Source of the DNA: CAVQCX01 sp963775335
GTDB lineage: Bacteria > Pseudomonadota > Gammaproteobacteria > Chromatiales > Chromatiaceae
Length of the DNA: 64,000 nt
Assembly: GCA_963775335.1 (NCBI GenBank)
Contig: CAVZIJ010000003.1
Coordinates: 124,001 to 188,000 of the forward strand
Reading direction: 5' to 3'
The notes beneath the pieces were generated by a model. It saw nothing but the letters and a program-made list of their open reading frames with translations, ran no database searches and was not told the DNA's origin. A program made the position numbers and the translations under genes. The stretch's first letter is position 1. Each line of letters begins with the position of its first letter. Positions 14,772-22,301 of the stretch are shown piece by piece.

Positions 14772-14964
14772 ATGAAACCATTCAAGTCCGTTAGCGCGGG
14801 GTTGGTTATGAGCGCTCTTCATCGTAGGACTATCGGGCTGTCAGAAGCCGGGGGGCCCCGCCGAGCGTGCCCACAAGAGCATTGATAACGCGTTGGATTC
14901 CGCCGGCAAGCAGATGGAAAAGGCCGATGAGAACATGCAGGACGCCGCAAAGGGAAACAAGTAG
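14772..14964 (+). pseudogene. Small entericidin-like lipoprotein with frameshift
   Basis: Begins MKPFKSVSAGLVMSAL after a good AGGAGTGATGAG ribosome site, then goes out of frame. Removing one base in CTCTTCATCGTAGG restores IVGLSGCQKPGGPAERAHK, with lipobox LSGC, and a short helical tail (SIDNALDSAGKQMEKADENM, ending QDAAKGNK). The intended product is a ~63-residue lipoprotein resembling the small stress lipoproteins of the entericidin or YgdI type. As written, it would stop about 40 codons in. It may be a true pseudogene, or the extra base may be a sequencing error. Confidence 0.65.
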
Positions 14965-15239
14965 TGGATTCAGCTGCAGAAATCTTTCAGCAAGAGCCAA
15001 GACAAGCCTGTCAAACACGGGCCAAGAACTTTCTTCTATGCCTCTCCCTGGATTCGACCATCAGTCGAATCCGCGATTGGGGCGCGGCAAGGGCGGGCGC
15101 ACTGCAATTTCGGCGGTCCTCGCCGTCGCCGCATTGTTCGAGGGCGGTCTGCAACGCTGGGGTAGGCTCTATCGTTGCATCCTTGAGAACACAGCGACGC
15201 GGCCTCCGATATGGCCGCAGAACCTGCTATCGCGGTACC

Positions 15240-15398
15240 CTAGATTCGGCCCATCACCAGCAGGATCAAGAAGACGACCAGGAGAATACCGATAAGCCCG
15301 CTGGGACCGTAACCCCATCCCCGACTGTGCGGCCAGGCTGGAATCACGCCGACCAGAATGAGAACGAGAACGATAAGCAGGATTGTTCCAAGTGACAT
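15240..15398 (-). CDS. DUF3309 family small membrane protein
   Basis: Fifty-two residues from the ATG preceded by AAGGAGATATGAA. Two hydrophobic helices surround the motif PAWPHSRGWGYGPSG, the hallmark of DUF3309 (TILLIVLVLILVGVIPAWPH and LIGILLVVFLILLVMGRI). Inner-membrane micro-protein of unknown function, another member of the small-membrane-protein set of this region. Confidence 0.85.
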   Translation of the reverse strand: MSLGTILLIVLVLILVGVIPAWPHSRGWGYGPSGLIGILLVVFLILLVMGRI

Positions 15399-15953
15399 TT
15401 CATATCTCCTTCGCAGTGCGCCCGGATGCGACCTGGGCGGGAGCAGGCCCCTCGTTTCTAGCGTTTCCGGAGACTCTCTAGAGTCTACTTTGAAGATTCT
15501 ACTCACTCGGAGGCAACCGTCTGTTCGTCAGCGCACACGGGGCGGGATCTGTGTTTGCAGCGGACAAGGCAGCACTGCCTGGGACTTCTCGACCCGGGGG
15601 CGCGGCGAAAACCTCTCGCTTCGTGCTTCACGCTTGACGGCGGACCTGCAATCATCGACGAGCCGCCGCTTATGTCGGATACGGTACAGACGTCGCCGGA
15701 TCATGCAGCTAGCCTCGAGCCTACAGGGATGTATTCACGGTGTGTCCCGACAGGCTTATCCCGGGGCGTGGGGCATTACTTGCGTCGTTCTTTACCGCGC
15801 AAGGGGAGTACGGGCCGAGCGCCAGCTGTTGCGGCTACATTCCTGTCTCGATTGCGACACGGAGCTCGGCAAGGGGTTTGCTCGGCGCCGGTGGATCGGG
15901 GCGAGCAGGCTCGGATCGGGGTGCCACGGATTCAACGGATACAGGAGCCAATC
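15399..15953. other. Intergenic region upstream of GlsB-like gene
   Basis: About 555 bp with no recognised gene on either strand. Contains the recurrent motif at 15682-15691 in a ~45-bp block shared with 5724-5767. Plus-strand open frames across it lack family resemblance and a ribosome site. Confidence 0.5.
15682..15691 (+). promoter_or_regulatory. Recurrent motif CGGTACAGAC upstream of GlsB-like gene
   Basis: Followed by GTCGCCGGATCATGCAGCTA, nearly the same as at 5725-5754. It points toward the GlsB-like gene, but 263 nt before its start. Confidence 0.38.
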
Positions 15954-16208
15954 ATGTTGCTTTTCGTTTGGGTTATCCTTGGTGTCGTCGCTGGGCTCGT
16001 CGCCAGGAAAGTCGTGGGCGGGAAGGGCGAGGGTGTCGTCATGCAGATCATAATCGGCACCGTCGGGGCAGTGATCGGGGGTTGGCTTTTCGCAGCCCTC
16101 GGGATGGTGGCTGTTGCGCAATTCAATCTATCCAGCCTTTTGGCGGCCTTCGTCGGCGCCGCCCTGCTGCTCGTGGCGTATCACGCCGTCTCCCATGGCG
16201 TTTGTTAG
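15954..16208 (+). CDS. GlsB/YeaQ/YmgE family stress membrane protein
   Basis: Eighty-four residues with three hydrophobic segments and the family pattern: VWVILGVVAGLVARKVVGGKG, then IIIGTVGAVIGGWLFAALG, then a third helix. This is the transglycosylase-associated/GlsB-YeaQ-YmgE family of general stress membrane proteins. The ATG is preceded by CAGGAGCCAATC. Third helix (LLAAFVGAALLLVAYHAVS) as usual. Exact function unknown. Confidence 0.87.
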   Translation: MLLFVWVILGVVAGLVARKVVGGKGEGVVMQIIIGTVGAVIGGWLFAALGMVAVAQFNLSSLLAAFVGAALLLVAYHAVSHGVC

Positions 16209-16318
16209 TCCGATGATTTGAGCCGGCGCTATGAACCCTGCACATGGCGCTTTCCATATGAATAGTCTAATGCTCGATGGCCGTTTCCTGCTTGGCCCTC
16301 AACCCTGGCCGCTAGCGG

Positions 16319-17812
16319 TCAACGCAAGACCAGGTGGGCACTCCCGGTGGCGGTTCCATCCAGCCTGATACCCTTCTGTTCGATAAGTATTTTCACGCTA
16401 CTCAGCTGCAAGGCGGACAGGTCGAGCGCAACACTCGGCGGTGTGATCTTCTTGAGAACCGCCCCGAGGCGCTCGCTGAGCAGCTTGAGGTGCTGCGCCA
16501 ACGCCTGGTTGGCCGCATCTTCGAGTGCCAGACGGATGGGCTCATGAAACGCCTCCGCTAACATCCCTAGGGTGTAATCTTCCGCGTTATAGTCAAACGT
16601 CAGGTGCTGTAATTCCAGCTTCTGATGTTGCGCATCATAGGCCACCCTCGCACGCAATTCCACCGTACCGGTCAGGTCGCCGGCGAGCTCCATCCGTGCC
16701 CTGATTTCCTCTCTGCTGCCCCCCAGCTCGAGCTTCTTGATGCCGGTCTTCTGACCTTTGATGACAAAGGATTTGCCGGCGAGACTGCCGGAAATCCGCT
16801 GATTGAGTGAGGGGAAATCCAGGTTCACGCTCAGGTGCAGATTCAACTCGGCAGACCGGGGATAATACTGTCCCAGAGGTGGTAGCGGCACCGGTTTGCG
16901 GGCGGGCTCGAGTCCGCTCACCAGCACCGGCTGCAATGTCAGTGCAAGATGTGCGTCAAGGGTTTTATCCCAACCGGTTATGGGAGACAGTGCGACACTC
17001 TCTGGCCTGAGCAACAACCAGGTGTCTGGTGCGAGCTCTACGGGCTCTTGCAACAACGACCAGGTTTGCTGAGCCTGACGCTGGATGGCATCCAGGCCGG
17101 GCGCCAATGTCTTGAGGGCCGCACGCAGGCTGTCTTGCATTTGCTTGTGGAATTCGGTCTCGACGACGGACGTGACATCGATATTCGCGATGGTCATTTC
17201 GCAGCGATCGAGAAACCGGGTCGGCAGAATGCGAAACCTCGGTCTCAAGGTCCAGTCCGGACCCCACTCTAGCAGGACCTGCATGCCGATCACTGCCTGT
17301 CGCGGCGGCTCGTCTATACCGCAGCTGGCTGTCACCTTAACCATGCCAAGCAGCTTCTTCTGTGCCTTGATCCAGTACCGTACATGCGCCTGAGCCAATA
17401 GCACATTACCCGAGGCAGTCACGCTGAGCGGCCCGCGCCAGCCACGGTATTGCGAGTCTATACCGTGCCAGTCCTTCCATGTGCGCCAGTTGCCTGCCTG
17501 GTGCGGGAGCAGCCTGTCGGCGGCCGCGGTCAGGGGCTCGAGCGACAGCCGCAGCGGTATGTCAATGAATGATACGGGCGCTTTGGGTTGTCGGACGCCT
17601 GCGATGGGCTGTGCGCCGACGCCGGTCAGCCAGAGCATCAGTGCCAGCGGCAGAAGGAGCCCGGAAAAAGGCGAGAATCTCCTGCCGATCGCATTACCGG
17701 CCGCGAGCCCTCGCAGGGCACCCCGACATGTTGTAAGTATTGCAGGCGGGCCACTCATCAGAAAAGTCCTGTGTCTTTCAGCAAAGCCCTGTGTGCTATT
17801 GATACGGATCAT
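16319..17812 (-). CDS. DUF4403 family exported protein
   Basis: 497 residues from the ATG preceded by AGAGGAATACT. A hydrophobic signal/anchor lies near residues 45-68 (LLLPLALMLWLTGVGA). The rest resembles DUF4403: repeated beta-rich halves with SFIDIPLRLSLEPLTAAAD, SGNVLLAQAHVRYWIK, the central LKTLAPGLDAIQRQAQQTW block and PDTWLLLRPESVALSPI. The family has a lipid-transfer-like, TULIP-type architecture by repute, but no experimentally known role. Probably periplasmic. An upstream in-frame start at 17893 exists but has no ribosome site. Confidence 0.72.
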   Translation of the reverse strand: MIRINSTQGFAERHRTFLMSGPPAILTTCRGALRGLAAGNAIGRRFSPFSGLLLPLALMLWLTGVGAQPIAGVRQPKAPVSFIDIPLRLSLEPLTAAADRLLPHQAGNWRTWKDWHGIDSQYRGWRGPLSVTASGNVLLAQAHVRYWIKAQKKLLGMVKVTASCGIDEPPRQAVIGMQVLLEWGPDWTLRPRFRILPTRFLDRCEMTIANIDVTSVVETEFHKQMQDSLRAALKTLAPGLDAIQRQAQQTWSLLQEPVELAPDTWLLLRPESVALSPITGWDKTLDAHLALTLQPVLVSGLEPARKPVPLPPLGQYYPRSAELNLHLSVNLDFPSLNQRISGSLAGKSFVIKGQKTGIKKLELGGSREEIRARMELAGDLTGTVELRARVAYDAQHQKLELQHLTFDYNAEDYTLGMLAEAFHEPIRLALEDAANQALAQHLKLLSERLGAVLKKITPPSVALDLSALQLSSVKILIEQKGIRLDGTATGSAHLVLR

Positions 17813-17912
17813 AGTATTCCTCTGGTTAAGCCGCTCGAACACGCGCCGGTGATGCTGCTTGCGTATCCGGCCGGGGACCCTATGCGCCGCCAATGGGCAG
17901 TGTCATGGCCAA

Positions 17913-18527
17913 TCACAGATAGAGCAGGATCGCGAAATAGTGGCTGATGCTTCCGGCCAGGACGAACAGATGCCAGACGCCATGGCACCAGCGCCGGAAG
18001 TGATCCAGCGCGTAAAAGATCACCCCTACGGTGTAGAAGAGGCCACCGGCCACCAGCAGGCGAAGGCCCGTCGCAGGCAGGGCGGCGATGATGGGGTCGA
18101 AGGCGAATAGGATCAGCCAGCCCATGATCAGATAGATGACCACCGACAGCAAGCGTCCACCCTCGCCGCGGAGGGTGTCGATGACGATGCCCAGCAGGGC
18201 CAGGCCCCACACCGAGCCGAACAGCCACCAGCCGGTGGCGCCACCGAGCGCCACCAGGCAGAACGGCGTGTAGGTACCCGCGATCAGGAGGTAGATCGCG
18301 TGGTGGTCTAACACCTGAAACACCTGCTTCGCGGGCCCGCGTAGGCTGTGATAGAGGGTCGAGAACAGGTACAGCAGGAGCAGGGTGAGGCCATAGACAG
18401 CGAAGCTCACGATGCGGGTCGCCCCGCCGCTGACACCGGCCAGGGACACCAGCACGGCAGCCCCTATCAGGGCCAGCACCGCGCCGACCAGGTGGGAAAT
18501 GCTGTTGAAGCGCTCGCCCTGGTACAT
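17913..18527 (-). CDS. TrhA/hemolysin III family membrane protein (PAQR superfamily)
   Basis: 204 residues from MYQGERFNSISHLVGAVLAL, the usual start of this family. Seven hydrophobic helices. Conserved features: SHLVGA in helix 1, STLYHSLRGPAK, DHHAIYLLIAGTYTPFCLV, and the final helix with GVIFYALDHFRRWCHGVWHL. The serine, aspartate and histidines match the PAQR metal site. The bacterial members are associated with membrane-lipid homeostasis rather than true haemolysis. Ribosome site weak, so a start up to 36 codons upstream is possible. Confidence 0.88.
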   Translation of the reverse strand: MYQGERFNSISHLVGAVLALIGAAVLVSLAGVSGGATRIVSFAVYGLTLLLLYLFSTLYHSLRGPAKQVFQVLDHHAIYLLIAGTYTPFCLVALGGATGWWLFGSVWGLALLGIVIDTLRGEGGRLLSVVIYLIMGWLILFAFDPIIAALPATGLRLLVAGGLFYTVGVIFYALDHFRRWCHGVWHLFVLAGSISHYFAILLYL

Positions 18528-18749
18528 CCTGGTTTCTAGCCCTGCGTCCGGCGGTCGGCCAACGTGAAGAGCATTATGGACCGACGCTGGACCCGACTCC
18601 AAGAGTCGATTTGTCATGCGATTGCACCCAGGCATACCGGCGTCGGGGGGTGGCGTGCGTTGCCCTGCGGCGCGTGGGCTGGTGGGTTAGGCGCCGGATC
18701 GGGGTTTCGCCGCGCGAACGGCGTAAAGTGGGGCTCCGCGCGGCGGGTC

Positions 18750-19724
18750 TTATTCCGCTACTCCGGACCAGAAGGTGGCGCCCTTGGCGAGGAATTCGTC
18801 GTAGCGCATGTAGTGCGAGCCGTCGCAGGAAAAGGTCAGGCTCACCATGCCGTTGAACACGTTGATGGAGGCCGTGCGCAGGTAGATGGTTGTATCGACC
18901 GTGCGCAGTGCCCGCATTGCGGCCAGAACTCGGGTAATCTCGGCCCGCGGTATCGCGGCGTCTTCGGGGTAAGGCCGGGACGGGTATACCAGGCAGATGT
19001 CCGGATCCTTGAGCACTTCGTGGTCGAGGATACGATAGCGCAGCGGGTCCTCGATCATCCAGATCGTGACCTGGCTGCTCGAGAAGTGGATCTGGCACTG
19101 GAACACGCCGCGCTCCGTGAGCAGTTCCTCCAGGATCGACAGCGCGTCGGGCATGTTGCGGTCCATCGGGCTCTCGATCCGGGTCTGCTGGAACAGTGTG
19201 CCGCGGATCGCCGGGTCGCCCTTCACCTGCCGCCAGTGGTCAGGCTCCTGGTACAGCGCTGAAGTCACCGGCAGGCGGCGCAGGTCGAAATCCGCACCCA
19301 GGTACCCCAGGGTGCCCGCTCCCGACACGACAACTTGCAGCGCCGTCAGGGTGGGACGTTGTACGGATCGGCTGATATAGGCATCCGACAGCAGAAAGCC
19401 CCACGCAGGCATCGCCTCTTTCATGTAGGGACGCTCGGCGCGATTGCGCTGGAAGTAGCCGGGTCTGATCCCGACCTGGCCGACGTTGTCGCTGATCTGC
19501 ACGGCGTCGTTGCCGAGGACGTACAGATAGGTGCAATAGGGGATGCTGGAGAAGCCTTCCAAAAGCACTGCATTCAACTGGTCTTGATCGCCCCAGGCTG
19601 AAGCGCACTTGTGGCCCAGCAATGCGATCGGTTCCCTCAGCATCCTCGCCAGCTCTTCACGCTGGCGAAAGATGCTGTCCTGCCAGGAGGGTTCTATGGT
19701 CATAATCGAGACCACCGTTTGCAT
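18750..19724 (-). CDS. PDC/Cache sensor domain protein
   Basis: 324 residues, no membrane helix or signal peptide seen. The sequence fits a stand-alone PDC (Cache-like) sensor protein. It has an N-terminal helix (DSIFRQREELARMLREPI) and a sensor core with SIPYCTYLYVLGNDAVQISD, GYFQRNRAERPYM, FLLSDAYISRSVQRPTLTAL and LGYLGADFDLRRLP. A further domain ends NVFNGMVSLTFSCDGSHYMRYDE. Such proteins are presumed to bind small ligands; no output domain is visible. Ribosome site CTCAGG six bases before the ATG. Transcribed alone. Confidence 0.7.
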   Translation of the reverse strand: MQTVVSIMTIEPSWQDSIFRQREELARMLREPIALLGHKCASAWGDQDQLNAVLLEGFSSIPYCTYLYVLGNDAVQISDNVGQVGIRPGYFQRNRAERPYMKEAMPAWGFLLSDAYISRSVQRPTLTALQVVVSGAGTLGYLGADFDLRRLPVTSALYQEPDHWRQVKGDPAIRGTLFQQTRIESPMDRNMPDALSILEELLTERGVFQCQIHFSSSQVTIWMIEDPLRYRILDHEVLKDPDICLVYPSRPYPEDAAIPRAEITRVLAAMRALRTVDTTIYLRTASINVFNGMVSLTFSCDGSHYMRYDEFLAKGATFWSGVAE

Positions 19725-20247
19725 TACTGGCCTGAGTAACCGCTAATAATACCACATTTTATCGGTAAATAGCTCATCATATCTTTGGGTGAGATGGACG
19801 CCGGGCAGGGGAGCGCTTGGCCGTGCCCTTGGATCCCGTTGGACAGTGCGAACAGGCCGTGTCCTGCGCTTTGTACGGTGACGCACAGAGTGCCTTATGC
19901 GAAAGGAGGAGAATGCTTGTTTGTGCACGATATTCTTGCACCACATGGACTCTGAGGCGCGAGGCTGGATTACTAATCAGGCATTTTAATCCCTTAAAGG
20001 AAATGCATCCGGCAGGCGATGCCGCTACGGCACGCGTGCTTTGTGACAAGCCATGGCATTGAGCTTTCCGAATCCGAGCTGCAGTTTCGATGCGGTAAAA
20101 ATCCGTATTTGCTTTTTGGATGAGCCCCCAAGGCGGGTTTCCTGACATTCGGGGCAGAGCGGTCGCGATTCGTCGGCTTGCCACCCCCTTCGGGTGCCCT
20201 CTGGGGCTTGACTGGAAGGCGTTGTGATCGCCTGGAGAGATGCAACT
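19725..20247. other. Intergenic region upstream of Anbu
   Basis: About 520 bp between divergent genes with lower GC at 19735-19790. No supported gene; open frames on the minus strand (19777-20184) show no family resemblance. It probably holds promoters for both flanking genes. Confidence 0.5.
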
Positions 20248-20979
20248 ATGACCTACTGTACAGGCATCATGCTAGACGCCGGATTGGTGTTTGCGTCCGA
20301 CTCACGCACCCATGCCGGGGTCGACAACTTTGCGTGCTTCAGCAAGATGACCGTGTTCGAGCGTGCGGCTGACCGAGTCATCGTTCTACTGAGCTCCGGC
20401 AACCTGGCGGGGACGCAGGCCGTCATTGGCTTGCTGAAGCAACGCAACGCTCGGAAGGATGTGCCGAGTCTATGGGCTGCAGAGACTATGTTCGATGTGG
20501 CGATGCTGGTGTCGGACGCCATGCGGGACGTCGATCGGCGCGACGGCGAATACCTGGCGGCGAGTGACGTTGACTTCAACGCCTCGTTCATACTGGGCGG
20601 CCAGATCGCAGGCGAGCCGCCGCGGCTTTTCCGGATCTACGCCGAGGGGAACTTCATCGAGGCCAGCGTTGAGACACCCTATCTCCAGACCGGGGAAACC
20701 AAGTATGGCAAGCCGATTCTCGACCGGGGGATTACTCGCTCGATAGCGCTGAACGATGCCGCCAAATGTGTTTTGGTCTCGTTCGATTCGACGATGCGCA
20801 GCAATTTGTCGGTCGGCATGCCGATCGATCTGATCTGCTATGAGCGCGACAGCCTTGAGATTCGGATGCGTCGCCGCTTCGACGAGGGGGACCCGTATTT
20901 CCTCGCGCTCGGCAGGCAATGGACGGAAGGCACGCGAGAGGTGTTCGCCCGATTGCCCAACCTGGACTGGGGGCAATGA
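20248..20979 (+). CDS. Anbu, proteasome-like peptidase (COG3484)
   Basis: 243 residues, the usual length. The start MTYCTGIMLDAGLVFASDSR, with Thr2 as expected nucleophile after methionine removal, plus THAGVDNF and KMTVFERA identifies Anbu, an ancestral Ntn-hydrolase related to the proteasome beta subunit. Later landmarks: VIVLLSSGNLAGTQAVIGLL, FILGGQIAGEPPRLFRIYAE, ETKYGKPILDRGITRSIAL and SFDSTMRSNLSVGMPIDL. GGAGAG precedes the ATG. Anbu normally sits with a transglutaminase-like protein, an ATP-grasp enzyme and an alpha-E protein; only the transglutaminase partner is present here. Cytoplasmic; physiological substrate unknown. Confidence 0.92.
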   Translation: MTYCTGIMLDAGLVFASDSRTHAGVDNFACFSKMTVFERAADRVIVLLSSGNLAGTQAVIGLLKQRNARKDVPSLWAAETMFDVAMLVSDAMRDVDRRDGEYLAASDVDFNASFILGGQIAGEPPRLFRIYAEGNFIEASVETPYLQTGETKYGKPILDRGITRSIALNDAAKCVLVSFDSTMRSNLSVGMPIDLICYERDSLEIRMRRRFDEGDPYFLALGRQWTEGTREVFARLPNLDWGQ

Positions 20980-21214
20980 GCTTCCCGGCAGCCGTCTATG
21001 TGGGCACCGAGTTGGAGCTCAACCCGAGGCACTTGCGCAGGGCGAGCAGACAAGTTGGCCCCGCCCCGCGCAAACCGACCGCGGAATCGCTCTGCGGGGT
21101 GCTCGCGCGCCGCTGCGCGGAAACTTCCGGGCACCGATCTACTCGAACGATACATCAAGCCCGCTTGGCGGAACCCCTACCTGGGTGGTACCGGCGGTCG
21201 GCAGGAGCTCGCTC

Positions 21215-22024
21215 ATGAAGATCCGCATAGGCTATGAGCTGGTGTACGACTGCCCGCAGCCGATCCCGATGATCCTGACCTTGAGCGTCCACTACACGCG
21301 CGTTTCCGACATGATCGTCCCAGATCACCTGATCGCCGACCCGCCCGTCCCGATCACCGCCTATCGCGACAGCTTCGGCAACTGGTGCAGTCGTATCCTT
21401 GCCCCCCCGGGACAGGTCCGGCTGTCCGCCGATGCCCTCGTGAGGGATACGGGCCTGCCGGATACGGTTGTGCCGCACGCGCGGCAGACGCCGGTGGAAG
21501 AGCTGCCCGACGAGACCCTGCAGTTCCTGCTGGGGAGCCGATATTGCGAGACCGACCGCCTGTCCGACATTGCCTGGCAGTTGTTCGACAAGTCACCGAC
21601 CGGATGGGGGCGCGTTCAGGCGATTTGCGACTATGTCCATCGACATGTCGTTTTCGGCTATGAGCACGCGCGCCCCACCAAGACCGCCTTAGAGGTGTTC
21701 CACGAGCGCACCGGTGTCTGCCGCGACTACGCGCACCTGGCCATCGCTTTCTGTCGCTGCATGAATATCCCCGCACGTTACTGCACCGGCTACCTCGGCG
21801 ACATCGGCGTGCCGCCGCCCTACGGCCCGATGGATTTCGCCGGCTGGCTCGAGGCCTATCTCGACGGCCGTTGGCATACCTTCGATGCCCGCAACAATAC
21901 GCCTCGCATCGGCCGGGTATTGATCGCCCGTGGGCGGGATGCCGCCGACGTCGCCATCAGCAACACCTTCGGGCCCAACACCCTGAAGAGCTTTACGGTG
22001 CGGACCGACGAGGTGATCGAGTAG
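21215..22024 (+). CDS. Transglutaminase-like cysteine protease family protein
   Basis: 269 residues from an ATG with AGGAG seven bases upstream. The N-terminal beta domain (YELVYDCPQPIPMILTLSVH) and C-terminal transglutaminase-like core are typical of the proteins encoded beside Anbu. A catalytic triad is visible: Cys in TGVCRDYAH (about 169), His in GRWHTFDAR (about 220) and the Asp two residues later. It is thought to act as a peptidase or amidase, perhaps on the same small peptides as Anbu. 235 bp separate it from Anbu; same strand, probably one operon. Confidence 0.88.
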   Translation: MKIRIGYELVYDCPQPIPMILTLSVHYTRVSDMIVPDHLIADPPVPITAYRDSFGNWCSRILAPPGQVRLSADALVRDTGLPDTVVPHARQTPVEELPDETLQFLLGSRYCETDRLSDIAWQLFDKSPTGWGRVQAICDYVHRHVVFGYEHARPTKTALEVFHERTGVCRDYAHLAIAFCRCMNIPARYCTGYLGDIGVPPPYGPMDFAGWLEAYLDGRWHTFDARNNTPRIGRVLIARGRDAADVAISNTFGPNTLKSFTVRTDEVIE

Positions 22025-22301
22025 CGAGCCGTCCGAAGGGCAGCAGCCCGGGGGCGTAGCTCCACGTACACCAGGGGCAAGCCGGCATCCTCGGGGACCG
22101 CGCGCATGCCCCTGGACGCCGGCTGCAAACCGGAGCCGGCCACCCCCGGGCCGGCGGGGGAAGGGACGGGTCGGTACGGTAACGGACAGACCGGGCCGGA
22201 CGATATGCTAATCTCGTACGCGAGCAGCGGGGCAGACGGCTTCTCGAAGCCGGGAGACCCGGGCGGGAAGGGACGCCGTGAAGGCGGAAAGAGGAGGGCT
22301 G

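Noticed and set aside
15555..15953. In-frame N-terminal extension of the GlsB-like protein
   Set aside because: Family length, the AGGAG site and the hydrophobic start all support the ATG at 15954.
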